Shown piece after piece: positions 6,764-15,361 of a stretch of DNA of 56,828 bases (positions within the stretch are counted from its first letter, which is position 1; each line of letters opens with the position of its first letter). The DNA comes from Klebsiella pneumoniae. Its GTDB lineage: Bacteria; Pseudomonadota; Gammaproteobacteria; Eutrophobiales; Eutrophobiaceae. A model generated the notes under the pieces. The model worked only from the letters and a program-made list of their open reading frames with translations, had not been told where the DNA came from and ran no database searches. Made by a program: the position numbers and the translations under genes. The stretch covers positions 1 through 56,828 of the forward strand of contig CAMDWI010000023.1 of assembly GCA_945878555.1 (NCBI GenBank). Reading direction: 5' to 3'.

Positions 6764-9156
6764 TAGAACTCCAGCGTCAGTCCCAGTTGCGGGAAGGTGT
6801 CGAGCCCATCAATCTCCACCTCGCCGGTACGCGGGCTGAATTCCTGTTCGTCCACATTGGCGCGTCCGAGAACGTTGATAACGTCAATAAAGCCGATGAT
6901 ATTCATCGCATTAAAACTACGACGGTAATCGACGCGTATATTCAGTGTCTGGAACGATGGGTGCCGACCGGTATTGCGCAGCGTTATCTCGCGTGAGTAG
7001 CGCAGGTTTTGCAGGTCATTCAGGACATTGTTATGGATGATGAAATCATCCGACGGGCGTCCCGAGGAGATCTGGTATTGCGCAGCTAGCGCCCAGCGCT
7101 CGTTCGGTTCATAACTGACAGTCATGTTGGCCAGGTGTGGGCGGTTGAAATCGGTTGGAATATCACCGCGACCGTCGTTTCGGTCGGTGACCGAGTGGTT
7201 ATAACTGTAGCGCAGCGTAGCTGACCAGCTGTCCAGAAACCGACGCGACAACAGGGCGTCAAGACCGGCGCTCCAGCCATCCGCGTCATTGGCCAAGCGG
7301 CCCGTGACCTGATCGCTCTCGACGATCAGATCGTCCAGTTGCTGGTAATAGGTCTCTACCAGCAATCGGTAATCGCGATTGAAGTAATGTTCTACACCGA
7401 GGCTGATCTGGCTGCTGCGTTCCGGTTCAAGATCAATATTGGCCGGATTCGCGGCGATCTCCAGCAGGCGCGGCGGCTGGTAATACAGTCCACCTGTCAG
7501 TGAAAAGCGGGTCTCGGCGCGGTATTGCCAGTTCGCCTGAAAGCGGGGTGAAACATAGGTCGTATCCAGCAGACCATCGTGGTCTATACGCACACCGGGC
7601 CGCAGTGAGTATGGGCCGGACTCAAAGGCCTGATCCAGATATGCCGCCGCGCGGGTGGCCTCTTCCTCCAACCGGGTGTTGTAGAACGCAGGCGACAAGA
7701 TCGCATATTGCAGCAAGGGGTCGGCACGAAAGTCGTTGGTGTCATAGGTAAACACTGGATAGTCTCGGGTGACAGAGCGTTCGTAATCCAGCGTCAGATA
7801 GCTGATTCGGCTACCGGCCGAGAATTCCCCGAACGCATTTGACTGGCGATAATCCAGTCGCCAGCCGGTTTCCGAGTCGGCCTCATCCAGCTCGATGATC
7901 GGGTCTTCGACAAACAGTTCATCCGCATCGGGGTCAAGCGGACTGCGCTCCGGAAACGCCTCGCCCTGGCTGTTGTCATCGTCAGCGGAGCGGTAGTAAA
8001 CCGCATTGCGTAAACGACCACTGTTACCCATCAGGTAATCAACCACCACACCGAGCATACCCGCGTGTTGTTCGCTGTTGATGATGTTGGTGTCCTGGAA
8101 GTTTTCCGAGGCGAGTACGTTTTTTGCCTTGCGTGTGTAGTGTTCAGGTGTGTAAAGACCTATCAGTTTGACCGTGGTCTTTGCATTGAGACGGCTTACA
8201 CTCTTGAAGATGAAATCAGACAGTTTCGGGGCACCAAGGTCTTCCTCACCGATCGTTTCAAACAACCAGCCGAAGTTGTAATGCCGCAGCGAGAGCAGCA
8301 CGGTGGTATTGTCGAGTGCAACGGCCGGGCCGTCATACAGGATTTCACCGCCGGCCAGATCCAGCTTCACACTGGTGAATGGTGTCTCCGGGTTGCCCTC
8401 GGTGATCGCCAGTTTTAACAGTGAGCCGTTCGAGCCGCCTTCAGCTGCCTCCCAGCCCCCGGGCTGGAACGCGGCCTCACCGACAACGTTTTGACCGAAG
8501 ATGGAGAAACGGCCACCACCTTCCAGATCGTCCTCTTCGCCGAGCGACTGATCAAAATGCACCAGCCGGTCATACGGCAGGCCGTCTATCAGGATCAGGT
8601 TGTCACGTGGACCGCGTCCGCGGACGGTGAAGTCGGAGAACTCGCCGGTTGCCGATACACCGGGCAGCGTGTTCAGACCGCGAAACACATCACCGGCTGT
8701 TCCCGGAGCCCGACGGATCTCCTCGCGGTTCAGACTGGTGGCGGCGACCGATCCATAAGGTGACATCTGTGTCGCCCTGGCGGTGATGATCACCTCCTCA
8801 ATTTGTACGCGTAGCTGTTGCAGCGAGAAATTCAACGGCATGGTCTTGTCTGCAATCAGCCGAAACCCGTTTTCCTCGGCCTCACGATAGCCCTCCAGCG
8901 TTACGCTGACGGAGACCAGGCCGACAGGCAGGGCCGGGCTGGCATAACTGCCGACGGCATCGCTGACCAGCGTGGCAATCTCCTTGTCCGCCTGCCGGAT
9001 CTGGATACGGGCCGCGACCAACGGGCGTCCTGTCGTCGCATCGACTATCGTCCCGACCAGACGCGAGTCTGCCGCCTGCACGGGCAGGGCGATTGTCAAT
9101 ATTGATAACAGTGCAATCAGTCTGGCCAGTATTTGTAACATCTGCTTCGCTTTCAT
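6763..9156 (-). CDS. TonB-dependent outer-membrane receptor
   Basis: About 797 residues from ATG 9156. A signal peptide (ILARLIALLSILTIALPVQAA) is followed by a carboxypeptidase-regulatory-like domain (GTIVDATTGRPLVAARIQI, residues ~35-110), a plug with VEEVIITARAT and VRGRGPRDNLILIDGLPYDR, and a 22-strand-type barrel ending in the canonical LTLEF. It would import a ligand across the outer membrane using TonB; the ligand is unknown. Placement inside a lipid-modification operon, between DUF1475 and a flavoprotein, is unusual for a siderophore receptor and hints at a lipid or hydrophobic substrate (inference). ATG 9156 is chosen because the signal peptide follows it. Confidence 0.9.
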   Translation of the reverse strand: MKAKQMLQILARLIALLSILTIALPVQAADSRLVGTIVDATTGRPLVAARIQIRQADKEIATLVSDAVGSYASPALPVGLVSVSVTLEGYREAEENGFRLIADKTMPLNFSLQQLRVQIEEVIITARATQMSPYGSVAATSLNREEIRRAPGTAGDVFRGLNTLPGVSATGEFSDFTVRGRGPRDNLILIDGLPYDRLVHFDQSLGEEDDLEGGGRFSIFGQNVVGEAAFQPGGWEAAEGGSNGSLLKLAITEGNPETPFTSVKLDLAGGEILYDGPAVALDNTTVLLSLRHYNFGWLFETIGEEDLGAPKLSDFIFKSVSRLNAKTTVKLIGLYTPEHYTRKAKNVLASENFQDTNIINSEQHAGMLGVVVDYLMGNSGRLRNAVYYRSADDDNSQGEAFPERSPLDPDADELFVEDPIIELDEADSETGWRLDYRQSNAFGEFSAGSRISYLTLDYERSVTRDYPVFTYDTNDFRADPLLQYAILSPAFYNTRLEEEATRAAAYLDQAFESGPYSLRPGVRIDHDGLLDTTYVSPRFQANWQYRAETRFSLTGGLYYQPPRLLEIAANPANIDLEPERSSQISLGVEHYFNRDYRLLVETYYQQLDDLIVESDQVTGRLANDADGWSAGLDALLSRRFLDSWSATLRYSYNHSVTDRNDGRGDIPTDFNRPHLANMTVSYEPNERWALAAQYQISSGRPSDDFIIHNNVLNDLQNLRYSREITLRNTGRHPSFQTLNIRVDYRRSFNAMNIIGFIDVINVLGRANVDEQEFSPRTGEVEIDGLDTFPQLGLTLEF

Positions 9157-9196
9157 GACGGTCTCTCTACAGGTGAATGATAATTTATTTTGTATT

Positions 9197-9556
9197 TCAG
9201 GCTCGGTGCGGACCTGAGATAAAACGATCAAGCTGGCCGTTTGATCGAAGAATGGCGATCAGCACATACAGGCATGACCCCAGATTTCCTGACAACATCA
9301 GCGCCAGTGTCCATAGCAGCGCGACTGACCGGCGTGGTTCACGCCACCATATCCAGCAGGAGAAAAGTAGCAGACCGGTATAGAGATCGACCAGTGACAT
9401 CACTCCCCAGGGCATGTCGAGTAGCACCCTGCCTTCGCTCATCAGGTTGCCATTGATAAATGAGTGGAGCAAAAAACCGACCATCACACAGCAGCCGACA
9501 GCGGCGGCGATAAAGGCCGGCCAGAACGGGCGTACCGATTCGACCCAGCGACTCAC
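9197..9556 (-). CDS. DUF1475 family small membrane protein
   Basis: 120 codons from GTG 9556, which overlaps the TGA of the DUF1295 gene (GTGA). The protein has three to four predicted membrane helices (FWPAFIAAAVGCCVMVGFLL, then VDLYTGLLLFSCWIWW and VALLWTLALMLSGNLGSCLYVLIAIL), consistent with DUF1475. No biochemical function is known. The tight overlap with DUF1295, and DUF2878 before that, indicates a shared membrane-lipid function. Confidence 0.75.
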   Translation of the reverse strand: MSRWVESVRPFWPAFIAAAVGCCVMVGFLLHSFINGNLMSEGRVLLDMPWGVMSLVDLYTGLLLFSCWIWWREPRRSVALLWTLALMLSGNLGSCLYVLIAILRSNGQLDRFISGPHRA

Positions 9557-10344
9557 GCCTGCCTCGACTCGCGGGGAAACGGGAAGAACATGTTCGTTGT
9601 TTTTTGATAATCCACATAGGCCTGGCCACGGCTGCGCAGCGATTGTTGTTCGGTATACGGTACGCCGGTGATGCGGGTGATAAACACATACATCACGACC
9701 AGACCGAGCCAGGTCAGCCACCAGTAAGCGGTACCAACACCGAGCAGCACATAGGCAAACCAGTGCAGCCATTCAAAGAAATAGTTCGGATGTCGGCTGT
9801 AGTTCCAGAGCCCGACGCGACACACCTTGCCCTTGTTTGCCGGGTCCTTGCGGAAACGGGCGAGTTGATGGTCACTGATTAACTCGCCTGCTATCGAAAC
9901 AGTCCACACCAGGATGCCAAGCAGGTCGAGTGCCGTAATTCCGGGGCCGGTATTCTGTGCCGCCGCCCAGAACGGCATTGCAAACAACAGGGTCCAGGTC
10001 GCCTGCATCTGGAAGAAGATAAACATGACCAGCGCGGCATGTTTGCCCGAGGCCTTGCGCATATACCGGTAACGCCCGTCCTCGACCTCATGCATGACGC
10101 GGCCGTACAGAAAACTGCCGAGGCGGAACCCCCACAACACAGACAGTGCCACGATGATGTACTGACGGGCATTGTCCTCAACGTTATCAAACAGGATCAG
10201 CCCGACACCGACCAGCGGGGTCATGAATGCCCAGGCCACATCGACAATGCCCGCGTTCTCGGTGCGCAACTGGATGGCCCAGAGTATTGCCATGATCACG
10301 GCCGCGCTGGCCCAGGCGTACAACAACAGTTCGCTGATATTCAT
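9553..10344 (-). CDS. DUF1295 family membrane enzyme (steroid 5-alpha-reductase/ICMT-like)
   Basis: 263-residue integral membrane protein with about six hydrophobic helices and the conserved C-terminal signature of DUF1295: GLWNYSRHPNYFFEWLHWFAYVL, then RSRGQAYVDYQKTTNMFFPF. The fold resembles steroid 5-alpha reductase and isoprenylcysteine methyltransferase, with NADPH or SAM binding near the RHPNY motif. Substrate unknown, probably a lipid. It overlaps DUF2878 upstream and DUF1475 downstream by 4 bp each. Confidence 0.9.
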   Translation of the reverse strand: MNISELLLYAWASAAVIMAILWAIQLRTENAGIVDVAWAFMTPLVGVGLILFDNVEDNARQYIIVALSVLWGFRLGSFLYGRVMHEVEDGRYRYMRKASGKHAALVMFIFFQMQATWTLLFAMPFWAAAQNTGPGITALDLLGILVWTVSIAGELISDHQLARFRKDPANKGKVCRVGLWNYSRHPNYFFEWLHWFAYVLLGVGTAYWWLTWLGLVVMYVFITRITGVPYTEQQSLRSRGQAYVDYQKTTNMFFPFPRESRQA

Positions 10345-10889
10345 GGCATGACTCCGGTGTAGTGCACAGGTTTGTCGTATCGGTTATACAGCATTGCCAG
10401 CCATACCATCAGTGGCATAGCCAACATCCACAGCAGAGCTACGGCGAGCAGTGACAGATTACCCGCCTCCAGCGTGATCGCATCCAGTCTGGTGCCGGCG
10501 AAATAGGCCAGAGGTCCGGCAATACCACCGAGCAGGGCCGCGAGCAGATAGCGGTGCCTTAACCAGATCAGCGAGTGGTTCAGTGTGAGTGCGAGGTTGA
10601 TCCAGAGTGCCACCATCCAGACGGTTGAGGGTCCGCCCAGTTGGGCATGCAGTGGAAACGCCATCAGACCGGACAGCACCAGCACGGAATCAGCCATATA
10701 ACCAATAAGTGCGGCAGTGATACACAGGAGCAGATCAGACAGACGCTTCTGCGGATAAGTGCTCATATGAAACAGGAGCCAGCACAGGCTGAATATTGGA
10801 CCGATCCAGGTCAGTCCTTGTCCGGCCGGCATCACATTGACCAGCCAGGCGAGATCAAAGATCACCGCATTCAGGACAAAGTGAATCAC
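10341..10889 (-). CDS. DUF2878 family membrane protein
   Basis: 182 residues with about six hydrophobic segments beginning FVLNAVIFDLAWLVNVMPAGQG, and the DUF2878-type LIGYMADSVLVLSGLMAFP and LWINLALTLNHSLIWLRHR. No function is known for the family; it recurs with DUF1295, Cfa and DUF1365. The ATG lies 133 bp downstream of the Cfa stop, separated by a hairpin carrying a poly-G tract. It therefore starts either a second transcript or an attenuated distal part of the same one. Confidence 0.8.
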   Translation of the reverse strand: MIHFVLNAVIFDLAWLVNVMPAGQGLTWIGPIFSLCWLLFHMSTYPQKRLSDLLLCITAALIGYMADSVLVLSGLMAFPLHAQLGGPSTVWMVALWINLALTLNHSLIWLRHRYLLAALLGGIAGPLAYFAGTRLDAITLEAGNLSLLAVALLWMLAMPLMVWLAMLYNRYDKPVHYTGVMP

Positions 10890-10912
10890 GACTCAGTCAC
10901 AGGATAAAAGGC

Positions 10913-10980
10913 CATTCTGGCGCCCGCCATTGTTGCCCATCCGGGGGGGGGGGGACAGGTGACCGGCAAACGCCAGAATG
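10913..10980. repeat. perfect inverted repeat enclosing a 12-G homopolymer
   Basis: CATTCTGGCG (10913-10922) and CGCCAGAATG (10971-10980) are perfect inverted repeats whose 48-bp loop holds G x12 at 10943-10954. It lies between cfa and DUF2878. There is no U-tract after either arm, so it is not a standard rho-independent terminator. The G-tract length could vary by slippage or be a sequencing artefact. Confidence 0.7.
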
Positions 10981-11022
10981 ACGCAAGAGGTGATATCGTA
11001 TACATGTAGTGTGACAAGTTGA

Positions 11023-12291
11023 TTACCCGGCGACCTGCAAGGGTACGCGGCCGGCCTTCGGTTTGTGCATCAACAGGTGCACATCACCGAGGTAACGCTC
11101 ACGGAAACCGGCCTCGCAGTAACACAGGTAGTACTCCCAGATCCGCATGAACTTCTCATCATAACCGAGTGCGGCTATGCGCTCACGGTTGGCGCGGAAG
11201 TTGTCCAGCCAGCAGTGCAGTGTGGTCGCGTAATCGGGTCCGATGTTTTCGATATGCTCGATTCGCAGGTCGGTATCCGTGGTCGCGGCGTTTAACATCG
11301 CCGTCAGCGACGGCACACAACTGCCCGGGAAGATATACTGCTGGATAAAATCGGTGCGCTTCAGGTACTGCGCATAACGCTGGTCCGGCATCGTGATCGC
11401 CTGGATCAGCATACGACCGTCGTCCTTCAGCAAGGAGGCGCACTTGCTGAAATAACGCGGCAGGAATTCATGTCCGACCGCCTCTATCATCTCTATCGAC
11501 ACCAGGCGGTCATACTGACCTTCCAGGTCGCGGTAGTCACACAGGAGTAATGTAACCCTGTCCTGTAGCCCGGCGGCGGCGATGCGCTCACTTGCCAGTT
11601 TATACTGGTCCTTCGATATCGTGGTCGTGGTGACCTTGCAACCGTAGTGTGTCGCGGCGTGTATGGCAAAGCTGCCCCAGCCGCTGCCGACCTCAATCAG
11701 GTGGTGGCTGCCATCCAGTTCCAGTTTGCGGCAGATCGTGTCCAGTTTCTCAATAGAGGCCTGTTCCAATGTGGTGTCCGGGTGGCGGAAAATTCCGGCG
11801 GAATAGGTCATCGTGCGATCGAGAAACAGTTCGAACATATCATTGCCAAGATCATAATGTGCGTGAATGTTTTCCTGGCTGCCCTCGCGGGTGTTGCTGC
11901 GCAGACGGTGTTTCAGCGTCTCCCAGAAATTCATCAGTCTGGCGGTGCCGGTTTCAAACGCATCCAGAGATTCAATGTTACGGGTCATGATCCGGAGCAA
12001 TGTGGTCAGATCCGGGCACGACCACAAACCGTCGCGCCAGGCCGCTGCGGCACCCTTGGTGCCGGAGGTCAGTATGTGCTGGTAGAAGCGCATATCATGT
12101 ACAGTCACAGTCGCATCAATGCGGTTGCCGGCACCGGCAAACCACTCGCCGCGCGGGTCACGGATCATGATGGTACCGTCTGCCATGTTGGCAAGACGTT
12201 TTTTTACCGCCTCGCGTGCCAGCAGTGCCATGCTGCTGTGTCGACTGGCCGTAACGCTCGTATTTATCTCTGCGACAGTATTGTTTTTCAT
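11023..12291 (-). CDS. cfa: cyclopropane-fatty-acyl-phospholipid synthase family methyltransferase
   Basis: 422-residue SAM-dependent methyltransferase acting on unsaturated phospholipid acyl chains at the membrane. Visible family features are NIHAHYDLGNDMFELFLDRTMTYSAGIF (residues ~145-170), the SAM motif HLIEVGSGWGSFAIHAA, VSIEMIEAVGHEFLPRYF, and C-terminal WEYYLCYCEAGFRERYLGDVHLLM. The gene overlaps DUF1365 (4 bp), in the cfa-DUF1365-flavoprotein order seen in photo-oxidative stress regulons. There the related UfaM/UfaD-type enzymes make methylated and furan fatty acids, so the product here could be a cyclopropane, methyl-branched or furan lipid. Confidence 0.92.
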   Translation of the reverse strand: MKNNTVAEINTSVTASRHSSMALLAREAVKKRLANMADGTIMIRDPRGEWFAGAGNRIDATVTVHDMRFYQHILTSGTKGAAAAWRDGLWSCPDLTTLLRIMTRNIESLDAFETGTARLMNFWETLKHRLRSNTREGSQENIHAHYDLGNDMFELFLDRTMTYSAGIFRHPDTTLEQASIEKLDTICRKLELDGSHHLIEVGSGWGSFAIHAATHYGCKVTTTTISKDQYKLASERIAAAGLQDRVTLLLCDYRDLEGQYDRLVSIEMIEAVGHEFLPRYFSKCASLLKDDGRMLIQAITMPDQRYAQYLKRTDFIQQYIFPGSCVPSLTAMLNAATTDTDLRIEHIENIGPDYATTLHCWLDNFRANRERIAALGYDEKFMRIWEYYLCYCEAGFRERYLGDVHLLMHKPKAGRVPLQVAG

Positions 12292-13061
12292 CGCTTTACC
12301 TCGTTGTTCATGATTTTGGGGTGTGGGAAGAATGGTGTCTTTTTCAGCCAGAGCTTCAGCGCCTGCCAGTAAATTGCGCTGATGACCTTCACTGTCATCA
12401 GCGGATAATTAATCAGTACCCGTGCGAGGTTCCACGCCGTGATCGGCATGGCCTCAAGGTCCATCTTCGCTGTGAATACCTTGCCGCCTTGATCAAGGGT
12501 TTCCATATTGACATGCAACTGCCTGCCCGGTGCCGACAGGGACCATTCGTAATGCTGATTCATTGGCATGAACGGTGACACGTGAAACTGTTTGTCAAAG
12601 CTGAAGTGATGCAGCAACGGGTTGTTAGCGGTGCTCTCACAATCGAGAACGTAACAATGGGTCTCGTTCCAGGGGGTGTTGTGTACCTCGGCAACAATAA
12701 AGCGAAGCTCCCGGTCCTGCTCATCCCAGCAATAATAGAAGCTGACCGGGTTCATACAGATCCCGAAATAACGCAGATGTGTCAGCAGTCGCACAGCACC
12801 GGTGTGCTGTTTACCGGTCCGTTCCAGGATCAATTGGCGGATGGCGGTATCGAGCGGCACGTTCGGGTCACCATAATGGTCCGCACGTCTGAACCAGGCC
12901 AGTGCTGGTCTGCGCGCCGACCAGAATGGCACGCCATCAAACAGATGCGGCAGTTCGGCCAGATCCAGATACATCTGGAACAAGTTGTAATGGAAACCGT
13001 GATAGCGTGGCTGCAGGCGAAAGTGGCCGACTTGTCCGTGATAAATCGCGCTGTGTTTCAT
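12288..13061 (-). CDS. DUF1365 family protein
   Basis: 257 residues with the DUF1365 pattern: N-terminal YHGQVGHFRLQPRYHGFHYNLF, VRLLTHLRYFGICMNPVSFYYCWD, VAEVHNTPWNETHCYVL, and a C-terminal amphipathic end ALKLWLKKTPFFPHPK. The protein is soluble or membrane-peripheral and of unknown biochemistry, nearly always next to Cfa and the flavoprotein. Genes on both sides overlap it by 4 bp, so the three are translated as a block. Confidence 0.92.
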   Translation of the reverse strand: MKHSAIYHGQVGHFRLQPRYHGFHYNLFQMYLDLAELPHLFDGVPFWSARRPALAWFRRADHYGDPNVPLDTAIRQLILERTGKQHTGAVRLLTHLRYFGICMNPVSFYYCWDEQDRELRFIVAEVHNTPWNETHCYVLDCESTANNPLLHHFSFDKQFHVSPFMPMNQHYEWSLSAPGRQLHVNMETLDQGGKVFTAKMDLEAMPITAWNLARVLINYPLMTVKVISAIYWQALKLWLKKTPFFPHPKIMNNEVKR

Positions 13062-14308
13062 ATCAGTTCTACCCCGAACGCGGCACAGACAGCGAGCGCA
13101 CTTTTTACGCCGTCTTCATGAAAGCCGTAACCCCAGTAGGCACCGCAGAAGGACAGACCCTGACGGCGTATCAGGTCTTTATGTTGTGCCTGTGCCTGCT
13201 GGCGTCCTGGCTGAAACAACGGGTGATGGTAATTGATCTTGCGGATGATCCGTGCCGGATCAATGCTGCCGGTCTGGTTCAGCGAGACGCAGTAGGTCTT
13301 GTCGGTGTCGAGTCCCTGCAACATATTCATATTATAGGTAACGGACACATGACTTTGTTCGGTTGCAGGGATCCGGTAATTCCAGCTGGCCCAGGCCTCG
13401 CGGCGATCCGGCAGTACTGCGGTATCGGTATGCAGCACGGTTTCGTTGTCCTGATACGGAAACAGCTGCAGCAGGTCGCGTTCATCGCTCGCAGATTCAT
13501 CCAGCAGGCGTATGGCCTGGTCCGCATGGGTGGCAATGATGACCTCGTCAAACGTCTCCGACGGTCCGTAGGCAAACCGGATTTCAATCGCATTGCGCAG
13601 CCGCTGTACGGACCTGACCGCCTGTTTCAGCCGGATACGATCACCAAAGCCGCTGGTCAGCGGTTTGATATAGGTGCGTGAACCGCCAACCACCGTCTTC
13701 CACTGCGGGCGGTTTTTTACCTGCAACATGCAATGGTTGTCGAGAAACTCCAGCACAAAACGGATCGGAAACTCACGGAACGTGCGTGACGGGGCAGACC
13801 ATAACGAGGCGCCGAGCGGTATCAGGTAGTTCTCGATAAAAGCGGTCGAATAAGCATATTGTTTTGCAAACTGCGTGACGGTTAGCCGGTCATCCAGCCC
13901 TCCGGCGAGCAACTTCGGCGCGTGATCATGAAAACGCATGATGTCTTTCAACATGATCCAGTGTGCCGGGTTCAGTATATTACTGCGCTGGCAGAACAGA
14001 CCGTTCAAGCCGCTGCCATTGTATTCCAGACCGGTCAGCTCACTGTGTACGCTGAAACTCATATCGGAATTGCGCCCGGCCACGCCCAGCCGGTCAAACA
14101 GACGGCACAGGTTCGGATAGTTCTGTTCGTTGAAGACGATGAATCCGGTATCAACATTAATCAGCCGGTTTTGCTCACTGACAGTGATGGTATTGGTGTG
14201 TCCACCTATGTAGTCATTCGCCTCGAACACATGCACATCGTGTTGACCATGTAACAAGTGGGCAGCGGTCAGGCCGGAGATGCCGGTGCCGATGATCGCG
14301 ATCTTCAT
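13058..14308 (-). CDS. FAD-dependent amine-oxidase-fold protein (Cfa-associated)
   Basis: 416 residues. The N-terminal FAD motif IGTGISGLTAAHLLHGQHDVHVFEA is followed by DYIGGHTNTI and NVDTGFIVFNEQNYPNL; the C-terminus reads GLSFCGAYWGYGFHEDGVKSALAVC. This is the predicted NAD/FAD-binding protein that accompanies DUF1365 and Cfa; related proteins act as fatty-acid desaturases or isomerases in furan-fatty-acid biosynthesis (family knowledge, not shown here). It overlaps DUF1365 and the desaturase by 4 bp each. Confidence 0.9.
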   Translation of the reverse strand: MKIAIIGTGISGLTAAHLLHGQHDVHVFEANDYIGGHTNTITVSEQNRLINVDTGFIVFNEQNYPNLCRLFDRLGVAGRNSDMSFSVHSELTGLEYNGSGLNGLFCQRSNILNPAHWIMLKDIMRFHDHAPKLLAGGLDDRLTVTQFAKQYAYSTAFIENYLIPLGASLWSAPSRTFREFPIRFVLEFLDNHCMLQVKNRPQWKTVVGGSRTYIKPLTSGFGDRIRLKQAVRSVQRLRNAIEIRFAYGPSETFDEVIIATHADQAIRLLDESASDERDLLQLFPYQDNETVLHTDTAVLPDRREAWASWNYRIPATEQSHVSVTYNMNMLQGLDTDKTYCVSLNQTGSIDPARIIRKINYHHPLFQPGRQQAQAQHKDLIRRQGLSFCGAYWGYGFHEDGVKSALAVCAAFGVELI

Positions 14309-15255
14309 GCGGACTTCGCCCTCGCTTCCTGCATGACAGATACCGGTACCGGACGCATGTCACGCACCAGACCAAGCATCGCCATCAGGCGCAGTATCAG
14401 GTAACTGATATCGATCTCCCACCAGAAGAAACCCTGTCGGGTGGAGGCCGGATATCGATGGTGGTTGTTGTGCCAGCCTTCGCCCAGCGTCACCAGTGCC
14501 AGCAGCGCGTTGTTGCGGCTGTCATCCGACGTGTTGTAACGTCTGCTGCCAAAGCGGTGTGCGAGCGAGTTTATAGTGTAGGTCCCGTGATACAGCAGGA
14601 TGGTCGAGATGAAAAATCCCCAGACCAGCATCTGGGGGCCGCTGGTTTCAAGGGCAGGATACAGATTGTCCAGTAACATGCCACTGTAATAACAGATTAT
14701 GGCCAGCAACAGGAATGGTAACCAGTGTAGCGCCTCGACCAGGCGCAACTCCGGATACCGTAACAAATCATTGACCTTGTCAGTACGCGTCGCAAAATGG
14801 CCTTTTTTCAGGAACCACAACATGTGGCTCTCCAGCATACCCTTGTTCGGACTGTGCGGATCATCCGCCTGGTCGGAGCTGAGGTGATGATGACGGTGAT
14901 GGCTGGCCCACCACACAGGGCCACGTTGCCCCGCTGTACACCCGGCCACCGCAAACAATAACTGCATGCCACGTGAAACCTTGTAGGTGCGGTGTGAGAA
15001 ATAGCGGTGATAAAACGCGGTGATGAAAAACATGCGGAGCAGATACAGGGCAAAACAGACTGTTACAGCGATCAGGCTGGTCCCGGTGTAGAGTACGCCG
15101 ACAACACCCAGATGCAAGGCCAGAAACAGACCCAGCCGCAGCGGGTCTATACGATCACGTTCGCCTTCAGTGAGGTTCGCGTACAGGTTACCGTCATTCA
15201 GCAGCCAGCGTTTGAGCCGGTCGAGCGGGTATATTTGTCTTGCGTGTACGGACAT
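14305..15255 (-). CDS. membrane fatty-acid desaturase (acyl-CoA delta-9 type)
   Basis: 316-residue integral membrane desaturase with the three di-iron histidine motifs in order: HRYFSH (after FITAFYH), WASHHRHHHLSSD, and the distal GEGWHNNHHRYPAS. It introduces a cis double bond into acyl chains, giving the substrate for the Cfa-type enzyme encoded three genes downstream. It is the promoter-proximal gene of the lipid block and is preceded by about 100 bp after the histidine kinase gene. Confidence 0.93.
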   Translation of the reverse strand: MSVHARQIYPLDRLKRWLLNDGNLYANLTEGERDRIDPLRLGLFLALHLGVVGVLYTGTSLIAVTVCFALYLLRMFFITAFYHRYFSHRTYKVSRGMQLLFAVAGCTAGQRGPVWWASHHRHHHLSSDQADDPHSPNKGMLESHMLWFLKKGHFATRTDKVNDLLRYPELRLVEALHWLPFLLLAIICYYSGMLLDNLYPALETSGPQMLVWGFFISTILLYHGTYTINSLAHRFGSRRYNTSDDSRNNALLALVTLGEGWHNNHHRYPASTRQGFFWWEIDISYLILRLMAMLGLVRDMRPVPVSVMQEARAKSA

Positions 15256-15361
15256 TCGTGCAACCTGTTGTTAATTTATGTGACTAATTGTGGGGCAGTG
15301 ACCGTGAAGGGGGTGTGCATCAGGTGTGAAAGTCACGTGAAATACAGGTCAGAGTTGGCAA

